Assembly (NCBI RefSeq): GCF_011761945.1 | Contig: NZ_JAASQV010000005.1 | Span: forward strand, 1 to 64,000 | DNA length: 64,000 bases | From: Sphingomonas leidyi | GTDB taxonomy: Bacteria; Pseudomonadota; Alphaproteobacteria; Sphingomonadales; Sphingomonadaceae | Direction: 5' to 3' | Shown here: piece by piece, positions 53,515 through 60,779 of the stretch | How the letters are laid out: each line of letters opens with the position of its first letter | Position numbering within the stretch: position 1 is the first letter of the stretch | Made by a program: the position numbers and the translations under genes | The notes under the pieces: generated by a model | The model's database searches: none | Seen by the model: the letters and a program-made list of their open reading frames with translations, nothing else | Told to the model about the DNA's origin: nothing

Positions 53515-53787
53515 ATGAGTGACACGCCCCCGGACCGCCTGTCGGTCAACCAGAACAGCCCCTATTTCCAGCGCGAACTGCTGGAGCGCGGCATCGGCAT
53601 CCGCTTCAAGGGCAATGAGCGCCGCGACGTCGAGGAATATTGCATTTCCGAAGGCTGGGTCCGCGTCGCGCTCGGCAACAAGGTCGACCGCAAGGGCAAC
53701 CCGCTGACGATCAAGCTGGTCGGCCCGGTCGAGGCATGGTTCGAGCGGCCCGCCGAAGGCAGCGCGGAAGAAGGCGCCGAGGGCTGA
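53515..53787 (+). CDS. DUF3297 family protein
   Basis: A 90-residue protein matching DUF3297 along its length: DRLSVNQNSPYFQRELLERGIGIRFKGNERRDVEEYCISEGWVRV in the N-terminal half, then GNPLTIKLVGPVEAWFE. No function is known. ATG 53515 is chosen over an earlier in-frame start because it matches the family N-terminus. It starts 16 bases after the flavoprotein gene. Confidence 0.92.
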   Translation: MSDTPPDRLSVNQNSPYFQRELLERGIGIRFKGNERRDVEEYCISEGWVRVALGNKVDRKGNPLTIKLVGPVEAWFERPAEGSAEEGAEG

Positions 53788-53858
53788 TCCTCAATCCTCC
53801 CTTGGGAGGTTCTTCGACTGCGCCGACGCACTTTCATCGATGACGCCGATGTTGGTGC

Positions 53859-54001
53859 TTATCCCCTTGAGACAAGTAGCCTTTTCGTCATCCCCGCGCA
53901 GGCGGGGACCCAGGGGTCTCTCTGTCGTATCGCCCGTGACTCTGGACCCCCGCCTGCGCGGGGATGACGATTATGGGACCATCCTTGTCTCAAGGGGGTA
54001 A
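53859..54001. repeat. Nested palindromic element (MITE/REPIN-like)
   Basis: Outer inverted repeats TTATCCCCTTGAGACAAG (53859-53876) and CTTGTCTCAAGGGGGTAA (53984-54001) match at 17 of 18 positions. Inside are longer inverted repeats at 53886-53914 and 53941-53969, each containing a small CCCCGC...GCGGGG hairpin of its own. The whole 143-bp unit fills the gap between DUF3297 and the PEP-mutase gene and codes for nothing. Confidence 0.75.
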
Positions 54002-54025
54002 TCGCCAAACGCGTTCAGCACGAAG

Positions 54026-54793
54026 CTACGCCGAAAACGCCGCCCGGGCCGCATCCTCGAACGCCTTGAGCGCGGCCAGGTGCGGGAAGGGACCGTGGCT
54101 GATCCGCGCGATGCCCGTCTCCGCCACGGCCCGGGCATCCGGGGCACCGGGAAAGGCCATGAAGTTCACCGGCAGCGGCACCGCCTTCGCCACCCGCTCG
54201 AGCAGCGCGAGATCGGCGAGGCCGGGGACGAAGAAGCCGCTCGCGCCGGCATCGGCATAGGCCTTGCCGCGCGCGATCGCCGCATCGGCCATCGCCGCGT
54301 CATGCGTATCGCCGGGCGCGATCAGGAAGATGTCGGTGCGGGCGTTGAGGAAGAAATCCGGGCCCACCGTCCAGCGGATCGCCGCGATGCGGGCGGCCTG
54401 TTCCTCGATGCCATGCAGGGCGCGCGCGGCAGTGCCGTGGCTGGCCACGATCTGATCCTCGAAATTGCAGCCGATCGCGCCCGTGGCGGCAAGCTTCTCG
54501 ACATTGGCGGCAACCGCATCGGGATCGACCGCATAGCCGCCCTCGAAATCCACGCTCACCGGCAGCGCCACCGCCGCCACGGTGCGCCGCGCATTGGCCA
54601 GGGCGAGATCGAGCGGCAGCGCCTCCGCATCGTCATAGCCATGTGCGGTGGAGACCGAGGCGCTGCCCGTGGCGATTGCCCGGGCGCCGGCGCGCTCCGC
54701 CGCGCGTGCGCTGCCCGCATCCCATATGTTGAACAGGATCACCGGATCGCCGGGCACATGAAGCGCGGCAAAGCTCTGATACTTGGCGGACAT
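54026..54793 (-). CDS. Isocitrate lyase/PEP mutase family protein
   Basis: A 255-residue TIM-barrel protein of the isocitrate lyase/phosphoenolpyruvate mutase superfamily. Conserved pieces are FNIWDAGSARAAERAGARAIATGSASVS (about 21-48), the metal-binding VSVDFEGGYA (about 79-88), the CNFEDQ (about 108-113) and NARTDIF (about 149-155). The family cleaves or rearranges C-C or P-C bonds of 2-oxo or oxaloacetate-like acids; the substrate here is unknown. ATG 54793 has AGGGG 7 bases upstream; an ATG seven codons earlier (MNKRGSV) is possible. The 240 bases between it and the response regulator carry the 54983 repeat and no gene. Confidence 0.87.
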   Translation of the reverse strand: MSAKYQSFAALHVPGDPVILFNIWDAGSARAAERAGARAIATGSASVSTAHGYDDAEALPLDLALANARRTVAAVALPVSVDFEGGYAVDPDAVAANVEKLAATGAIGCNFEDQIVASHGTAARALHGIEEQAARIAAIRWTVGPDFFLNARTDIFLIAPGDTHDAAMADAAIARGKAYADAGASGFFVPGLADLALLERVAKAVPLPVNFMAFPGAPDARAVAETGIARISHGPFPHLAALKAFEDAARAAFSA

Positions 54794-54982
54794 GACGGAA
54801 CCCCTCTTGTTCATGTATTGTTCTAGAAGGGTAACGGCGCCGCGGCAAGGGGGTCGTAGCGCCGTCTCGTAACCATGCTGACAAGATCTTGTCACTTGGC
54901 CCGGCGCCACGGGCGCGGCGGATCCAGGCTCTAGACCTGTGCCCGTTGGGGATCCCCAGGAGGCAAGGATAGCCTCATGACC

Positions 54983-55027
54983 GTCATCCCCGCCTGCGCG
55001 GGGATGACAAGGTTTGCTGAACGAGTC
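54983..55027 (+). repeat. Extended REP-like repeat (copy B)
   Basis: Palindrome GTCATCCCCGC/GCGGGGATGAC (54983-55008) followed by AAGGTTTGCTGAACGAGTC. Copy A at 40663-40709 on the opposite strand shares the hairpin and this flank with only a few differences. It lies 3' to the response regulator gene. Confidence 0.7.
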
Positions 55028-55033
55028 TTGACC

Positions 55034-55840
55034 CTAGTGGACGAACCGCGCCACCACGTCGCGATAGGAGCGGCTCACCTTCACCTGCGCGCCCGAATCG
55101 AGCACGAGGAAGCATTCGCCATTGGTGTGCGGCTTGACCTGGCGGACCAGGTCGAGATTGACGATGGTCGAACGGTGCACGCGCTGGAAGCGGCGCGGAT
55201 CCAGCCGCTTCTCGAGATCCTTCATCGTCTCGCGCAGGATCAGCGTGTTGTCGCCGGTGTAGATGCACATATAGTCGCCGGCGGCGTCGATCCGCTCGAT
55301 CGTGTCGACGTCGACGCGGAAGATCTGGCCGCGATCCTTGATGTTGATCAGCTTCTCGAAACGGTTCGATGCCATCTCGCCGTCCATGGCCGAGGCGGCG
55401 ATTTCGTCGACCGCTTCGGGAGCCACTTCGGCAAGCACTTCCTTCAGCTTCTCGATCTCCTCGACGCCGCGCTTCTCGCTGAGGCGCTGGCGGACGCGCT
55501 CGATCGTATCGGCCAGCCGGGCGGGTTCGACCGGCTTCATCAGATAGTCCACCGCCTGCGCCTCGAAGGCGCGGATCGCGTGATCGCTATAGGCGGTCAC
55601 GAAGACGAACAGCGGCGGCTCGACTTCCATCAGCCCCTGAACGACCGAGAAGCCGTCGAAACCGGGCATCTGGATGTCGAGGAAGACAAGGTCGGGCTTG
55701 TGGGTCTTGATCGAACGGATCGCTTCGCGCCCGTTCGAGCATCTGTCGATGATCTCGACGTCGTCATGTTCCTGAAGCCTCAGCTCGAGCCCCTGGATGG
55801 CCAGGGATTCGTCGTCGACCAGAATAGTACGGATGGTCAT
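55034..55840 (-). CDS. LytTR family response regulator
   Basis: A 268-residue response regulator. The receiver domain (1-120) has the acidic pair DDE (9-11), phospho-acceptor D55 in LVFLDIQMPG and the Lys in YLMKPVEP (about 103-110). A linker coiled coil (about 120-150) leads to the LytTR DNA-binding domain (about 165-268, DTIERIDAAGDYMCIYTG and FQRVHRSTIVNLDLV). Regulators of this type bind imperfect direct repeats and often control envelope or exopolysaccharide genes. Its ATG overlaps the kinase stop by 4 bases. Confidence 0.95.
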   Translation of the reverse strand: MTIRTILVDDESLAIQGLELRLQEHDDVEIIDRCSNGREAIRSIKTHKPDLVFLDIQMPGFDGFSVVQGLMEVEPPLFVFVTAYSDHAIRAFEAQAVDYLMKPVEPARLADTIERVRQRLSEKRGVEEIEKLKEVLAEVAPEAVDEIAASAMDGEMASNRFEKLINIKDRGQIFRVDVDTIERIDAAGDYMCIYTGDNTLILRETMKDLEKRLDPRRFQRVHRSTIVNLDLVRQVKPHTNGECFLVLDSGAQVKVSRSYRDVVARFVH

Positions 55841-56982
55841 GCGGCCTCTCGATTAGGTTCCTCGATCTGGAACGGTATCTCGATCTCAACGCTGAACCCC
55901 TTCCCTGGGTCCGAACGCGTCTCAAATCGATGGTCAGGCCCGAAAGCCTGGGCCAACCGTTCCTTGATATTGGCGAGCCCCACGCCGGTTGAAAGGGTCG
56001 GCCGCTGCTTGGCCTCGATCAATCCCGGACCCGTATCGGATACGGCGATCTGCACTCGTTCTCCGGCGAGCCGAGCGGAGACGGTGATATCGGCGCCCTC
56101 TTCCTGGGGCGTGACGGCATATTTGATCGCATTCTCGACGAGCGGCTGGAGCAGCAGCGAAGGCAGCCGCGCCTTGGCGACGCGCTCGTCGATGTCGAAA
56201 TGCGGGCGCAGGCGCTCGTCGAAGCGCATCTTCTCGATCTCGAGATAGAGCTTCAGCGTCTCGGCCTCCTGGGCGAGCGTGACGTGCGCGGTGGGCTCGT
56301 TCGCCAGCGTGTAGCGCAGGAAGGAGGAAAGGCGGGAGAGCATGATGTTCGCCCGCTCGGTCTGCTTCAGCAGCACCAGCGTGGAGATCGAGTTGAGCGT
56401 GTTGAACAGGAAATGCGGGTTGAGCTGGTAGCGCAGCATCGCCAGCTGGGCATGGCTCGCCTGCACTTCCAGCGCCTGCATCTGATCGATCTGCTGCTCG
56501 ACGATCAGATAGAAGTTGATCGCGAAATAGAGCGCGGACCAGCCGGCCAGCACGGTGAAGTTGATGAACACGGTGCCGACGACCAGATTGAACGAGATGT
56601 TCGGGGTCGGCATCTTGATGAAGGAATAGATGAACGCGTCGAGCACCGCATAGATCGCCGTCGCCGTGCCCAGCGTCGCCAGCGTCAGCAGGATGCCCGG
56701 GATGCGCGGCAACCGCCGGTAATAGCCGTAGAGCGTCGAGAGCAGCAGCGTGAGGCAATAGCCGATGATCGATTCGATGATCACCGCGATCACGCCCTCG
56801 ACGCTGAAGCCGTTGGACAGCGACACCACGGTGCGCAGCAGCAGATAGCCGGTCCAGCCGCCGGCCTGGAGCATCCAGAAGGCGCGGTTCTTGTCCTCGA
56901 AGAACGGGCGCGACAGCGCGGCGGGCGCCGGCTGCTTCAACGGCTGGGCGAGGAACGGGGAGCTAGGATCCAGGGTAGCCAC
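55837..56982 (-). CDS. LytS-like sensor histidine kinase
   Basis: A 381-residue membrane kinase. The N-terminal half has four to six hydrophobic segments (about 45-190) and no large periplasmic domain. The phospho-acceptor region is YQLNPHFLFNTLNSIS (about 208-223) with the His in PHFLFN, as in the LytS/YehU family. The ATPase part has LVENAIKYA (N box) and VSDTGPGL (G1), GVGLANIKERLA (G2). GTG 56982 with AGAGG 7 bases upstream is taken as start; an in-frame TTG lies 12 codons earlier. It forms a two-gene unit with the LytTR regulator. Confidence 0.92.
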   Translation of the reverse strand: MATLDPSSPFLAQPLKQPAPAALSRPFFEDKNRAFWMLQAGGWTGYLLLRTVVSLSNGFSVEGVIAVIIESIIGYCLTLLLSTLYGYYRRLPRIPGILLTLATLGTATAIYAVLDAFIYSFIKMPTPNISFNLVVGTVFINFTVLAGWSALYFAINFYLIVEQQIDQMQALEVQASHAQLAMLRYQLNPHFLFNTLNSISTLVLLKQTERANIMLSRLSSFLRYTLANEPTAHVTLAQEAETLKLYLEIEKMRFDERLRPHFDIDERVAKARLPSLLLQPLVENAIKYAVTPQEEGADITVSARLAGERVQIAVSDTGPGLIEAKQRPTLSTGVGLANIKERLAQAFGPDHRFETRSDPGKGFSVEIEIPFQIEEPNREAA

Positions 56983-57073
56983 GCCCAAGCCTCTAACACC
57001 GCTGACAGGCGGGGGCAAAGAGGCGTAGGCTGGGCGCGCCGGCGCGAGACCGGGGCGATTGCGGAGAGCGAGG

Positions 57074-57663
57074 ATGGATCAGGGCGGCGAACGCGCGAAA
57101 TTCCACGCGATGACGGAAGGCACCGCCGAGGACTGGGCGATCATCGGCGGGCGTTCCGCGGCTTTGCGGGCGGATTGCCCGATCGGATCCTGGGGCACCT
57201 CAAGCTGCTCGACGGCGATTTCGGCGGATTCGCGATCGACCGGCTGCAGCACTCGCTCCAGACCGCGACGCGCGCGCATCGCGACGGACGCGGCGAGAAC
57301 TATGTGGTGATGGCCCTGCTCCACGACATTGGCGACACGCTGGGGAGCTACAATCATCCCGAGATCGCCGCCGCGATCCTGCGCCCCTTTGTCAGCGAGG
57401 AACTGCACTGGATCGCCGACAAGCACGGCGCCTTCCAGGGCTATTATTTCTTCCACCATCTCGGGCTGGACCGCGAGGTGCGCGAGGGGTTTCGCGGGCA
57501 TCCGCATTTCGAGGCATGTGCGGAATTCTGCGAGCGCTATGATCAGGCGGCGTTCGACCCGACCTACGAAAGCGCGCCGCTCGCCTTTTTCGAGCCGATG
57601 GTCCGCCGCGTCTTCGCGAAGCCGCTGAACAGCATCTACGCACGGGCGCCCGAGGCAGCCTGA
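57074..57663 (+). pseudogene. HD domain phosphohydrolase, frameshifted
   Basis: The sequence encodes a small HD-domain protein in two frames. From ATG 57074 it reads MDQGGERAKFHAMTEGTAED, then WAIIGG. From about 57155 the next frame gives FRGFAGGLPDRILGHLKLLD, DRLQHSLQTATRAHRDG and the catalytic ALLHDIGDTLGSYNHPEIAA, to TGA 57663. One extra G in the GGG run at about 57153-57155 would join both into about 196 residues. HD proteins of this kind hydrolyse phosphomonoesters or nucleotides. Either a real pseudogene or a base missing from the sequence. Confidence 0.75.
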
Positions 57664-57782
57664 GTCCTTCCCGCCGGCAAGTGCCGCGATGCTGTCGCCG
57701 CCCCCGATCCGGGAGGATGGCCGATGGTCGAGTCGGACCGGCATCGCCGGCGCTTGCAATCGATACGCCCCCCAAACGAAAA

Positions 57783-57808
57783 CCGCCGCCCCGTTTCCGG
57801 AGCGGCGG
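57783..57808 (-). terminator. Rho-independent-type terminator of the TonB receptor gene
   Basis: On the minus strand CCGCCGCTCCG and CGGGGCGGCGG (57808-57798 and 57793-57783) form an 11-bp stem with one G-T pair and a 4-base loop, followed by TTTTCG. It lies 33 bases beyond the receptor stop. Confidence 0.8.
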
Positions 57809-57841
57809 CTTCGTGTTCCCGTTCGGGAAGCGGATCGTGGC

Positions 57842-60610
57842 TTAGAAGCCGACGACCAGCGTGCCCATCACGGTGCGCGGGTAACCGATCTGGGTGAACG
57901 GCGGGTTGCCGTAGTTGGTGATCGCACCCGTCGTCGCGTTGAAGGTCGGGCCCTGGTTCAGCGCGCCGTTGCCGCTGTTGACCGAACCGACCCAGAACTC
58001 GTTGAACAGGTTGCGAACGTTGACCTGGAAATAGGTCTTCTTGTTCAGGCCGGCCCAGGTGAGGTCGACACGCGCGTTGAGGTCAACCAGCGTGTAGGCC
58101 GGGGTCTTGGCCGGGAAGATGTCGAAGGTCTGGACCGCACCGTTGACGGTGAGAGCCTGACGGATCGGCTCGTTGGTGTCGTAGATGTAGCGCGGACCCG
58201 TGCGCTTCACGTCGATGCCGAGCGACACCGGCTCGACGTCGACCGTCGCGCCGCCACCGAAGGTGTAGACGGGAGCGTTCGACTCGCGCTTGCCGGCGGT
58301 CGGAGCATAGATGATCGCACCGGCCGCAGTGCGGGCGACCTCGACGTCGTTCACGATCTCAGAGTGGAGGTATGAACCGAACGCATAGACGCTCAGCTGC
58401 TTGACGGGCTGGTAGGTCACCGAGCCGTCGAAGCCGTACTTACGCACGGTGCCGAGGTTGCGGTAGACCGACTTTTCCAGCTCGGGATCGTAGGACGAAG
58501 CGAGACGGTTCTTGTAGTTGGTGTACCACGCGCCGAACTGCGCCTGCAGCGTCGCCGAGCGATAGCGGACGCCGAGGTCGAAATTGTCCGTGGTCTCCGG
58601 CTTCGGCGTGGCGCGCTCCGAACCCTTCGGGAAGTAGAAGGAGTTGTAGAGGTTGTCCGTACCCGGGACCTGCAGGCCCTTCGAGTAGTTGCCGAAAACG
58701 TCGACCTGCGGAGTCAGCGACCAGGTGTAGCCGACGTTCGGCAGCACGCGGTTGTAGTTCAGGACGCGCTGCTGCGGCCCCTGGGTCGGGAAGGTGCAGG
58801 TGATCGGCGCCGTGGTGGTGCAGGTGGCGCCCGAAGCGGCGGCCGCGCTGGCGGTAACCGTCTGGGTCGGGGTGCCGGCAAGGAAGCCCGCAACCTGCGA
58901 ACCGCACTCGATGAAGCCCGAAGCGCTCGACGTGGCGCAATAGTTGGTCAGGTTGCGGCGCATGAACGGCGCGCGGACGCCCGCATTGATCTTCAGCGTG
59001 CCGTCGAAGAACTCGCCGCGATATTCGGCAGCGACCTGCTGCAGGATGGCGTACGACAGACGGTCGCGCTTCTGCAGGGAGTTGCCGTTCGCGTCGAGGA
59101 TCGGGTTGTTGACCGGGAAGACGTCGAAGGGCTTGCCGTTGAGCTGCAGATAGCCGAGCTCGCCGGTCTGACGGTGGCGCGCACGGTCATAGGTGTAGGC
59201 GATACGGACGCTCTGGTCGGGCGACAGGTCGTAGCGCAGCGACGCGATGACGCCGATGCGGTGCGTCTGGGTCTGGCTGGGGGCCAGGACGCGAACGGTG
59301 TCGAGCGTGTCGCCGTCGCCGTTCAGGTCGCGGCCGGCATAGGGCGTGCCGCCCCAATAGCCCGGCTGGCAGTTCACCGTGCCGCTGTTGGCGGTGGTGT
59401 TGCAGTTCGCGCGCGCCGGCGTGCCGGCCGGGTTGAGGTCGAAGCTCGACTCGTTCGCGACGACGGTGCCGCCGCCGTTCGCCTTGACGAACTGGTAGCT
59501 CGGGTCGACCGTGAGGACGAGGCCGTCAGACAGGGTGAAGCGCGACTGGCCGCGGATGTTGCCGGTGTTCGACGGGTTGAAGCGCTCGTCGAAGGTCGAG
59601 CCGCAGCTGTTGGCGACGTCGGCCACGCCCGGGCGGGCCACCGTGTTGATGGTGCAGGCCGGGACGTTGTAGAACGCTTCGCCGTTGTTCATCGGGTAAC
59701 GGTCGGTCGCGTTCACGCCGGTGTTGCGCACGCCATTGGAGATGACGACCTGCTGGCCCGCGGGGCAGGGGTTGGTCGTGACGGCGCAGCCGACCGCGCG
59801 CTGCACGGTGTCCCAACGCAGCGGAACCGAGCCCTGGAAGTTGTTGCGGTTCTCGTTGTAGTGGCCCGCGATCGCAATGAAGTCGCCGCTATCGCCCAGC
59901 GGCTGATAGATCTTGGCGTTGAACTGCTGCTTGTTGATCTTCGAGTTCGGGTTCCAGCGCTGATAGTTGCGCGACTGGCTCGCCGCGAACCACGCACGGG
60001 TGCCGGCCGAAGTGAACTCGCCGGTGTCGACGAGGCCGAAGGTGCGGAAGAAGCCGTACTGGCCCACCGAACCGACCAGCTTCACGCCGAAGTCGCGGCT
60101 GGGAACGCGCGTGCGGTAGTTGACGGTCGAACCGGTCGCGCCGGCGGTCGGCGAGTCGACGTCGGTCGAGCCGAGGTTGACGTTGACCTGCTCGATCAGT
60201 TCCGGATCGATCTGCTGGTTCGAATAGATGGCGTAGTTGCCCGAATCGTTCAGCGGCACGCCGTCGAAGGTCTGGCTGATGCGCGTCGAGTCGAAGCCGC
60301 GGATGCTCATCGAGCCGCCCGACGAACCATAGGGATCGTTATTCTGGAAGCTGACGCCCGGGAGCTGGTTGATCAGATCATTGACGCTGGCGCCCGGCGC
60401 CTGGCGTTCGATGAATTCCTGCGTGAGGACGCCCTTGGCCCGCGAGGTGTCCGGAATGATGATTCCGTTCACGCCATTGTCGGCACGGCCGCCGGTCACG
60501 ACGATCTCGGTCTCGCCCTCGAAGTCCTGCGTACCGGTGGACTGCGCGAACGCTGCCCCCGGGACCATCAGCGCGGCAAAAGCCACGCCCGCAAAAAGCT
60601 TGGTGCGCAT
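57842..60610 (-). CDS. TonB-dependent outer-membrane receptor
   Basis: A 922-residue TonB-dependent receptor. Signal peptide MRTKLFAGVAFAALMVPGAAFA. The plug domain covers about 40-170 (EIVVTGGR, QLPGVSFQNNDPYGSSGGSMSIRGFDSTRISQTFDGVPLND). The 22-strand barrel fills the rest, with several loop Cys pairs (VGCAVTTNPC; NCNTTANSGTVNC; CATSSASGFIEC; CTTTAPITC) and a C-terminal Phe. The EIVVTG TonB-box-like motif is at about 35-40. No exbB/exbD/tonB or degradative neighbour is present, so the substrate is unknown (siderophore, vitamin or glycan oligomer). A strong terminator follows, and ligA lies 169 bases upstream on the same strand. Confidence 0.95.
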   Translation of the reverse strand: MRTKLFAGVAFAALMVPGAAFAQSTGTQDFEGETEIVVTGGRADNGVNGIIIPDTSRAKGVLTQEFIERQAPGASVNDLINQLPGVSFQNNDPYGSSGGSMSIRGFDSTRISQTFDGVPLNDSGNYAIYSNQQIDPELIEQVNVNLGSTDVDSPTAGATGSTVNYRTRVPSRDFGVKLVGSVGQYGFFRTFGLVDTGEFTSAGTRAWFAASQSRNYQRWNPNSKINKQQFNAKIYQPLGDSGDFIAIAGHYNENRNNFQGSVPLRWDTVQRAVGCAVTTNPCPAGQQVVISNGVRNTGVNATDRYPMNNGEAFYNVPACTINTVARPGVADVANSCGSTFDERFNPSNTGNIRGQSRFTLSDGLVLTVDPSYQFVKANGGGTVVANESSFDLNPAGTPARANCNTTANSGTVNCQPGYWGGTPYAGRDLNGDGDTLDTVRVLAPSQTQTHRIGVIASLRYDLSPDQSVRIAYTYDRARHRQTGELGYLQLNGKPFDVFPVNNPILDANGNSLQKRDRLSYAILQQVAAEYRGEFFDGTLKINAGVRAPFMRRNLTNYCATSSASGFIECGSQVAGFLAGTPTQTVTASAAAASGATCTTTAPITCTFPTQGPQQRVLNYNRVLPNVGYTWSLTPQVDVFGNYSKGLQVPGTDNLYNSFYFPKGSERATPKPETTDNFDLGVRYRSATLQAQFGAWYTNYKNRLASSYDPELEKSVYRNLGTVRKYGFDGSVTYQPVKQLSVYAFGSYLHSEIVNDVEVARTAAGAIIYAPTAGKRESNAPVYTFGGGATVDVEPVSLGIDVKRTGPRYIYDTNEPIRQALTVNGAVQTFDIFPAKTPAYTLVDLNARVDLTWAGLNKKTYFQVNVRNLFNEFWVGSVNSGNGALNQGPTFNATTGAITNYGNPPFTQIGYPRTVMGTLVVGF

Positions 60611-60689
60611 TAGAGGTGTTTCCCTTTCGGTGTGTGCTTATCGTCTGCACTGAACGCGGTGCGGTTCACCGTCGTCGCCGCCCATGCGA

Positions 60690-60718
60690 TTAATTTATGT
60701 CGGTCCTGTGACAGTCAA
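60690..60718 (-). promoter_or_regulatory. Candidate promoter of the TonB receptor gene
   Basis: On the minus strand TTGACT (60718-60713) followed after 17 bases by AATTAA (60695-60690), or after 15 by TAAATT. It lies about 80 bases before the receptor ATG in an otherwise GC-rich, gene-free 169-base gap. No Fur or other operator was recognised. Confidence 0.35.
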
Positions 60719-60779
60719 TCCGAGTCCTGTGGGGCAGGCCGGTTAATCTGCGATTCAGGATTGTTGCGTTGCAAAAAAG

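Noticed and set aside
57059..57310. 83-codon frame as an intact small gene
   Set aside because: Only its first 27 or so residues are family-like; the rest of the HD domain continues in the next frame.
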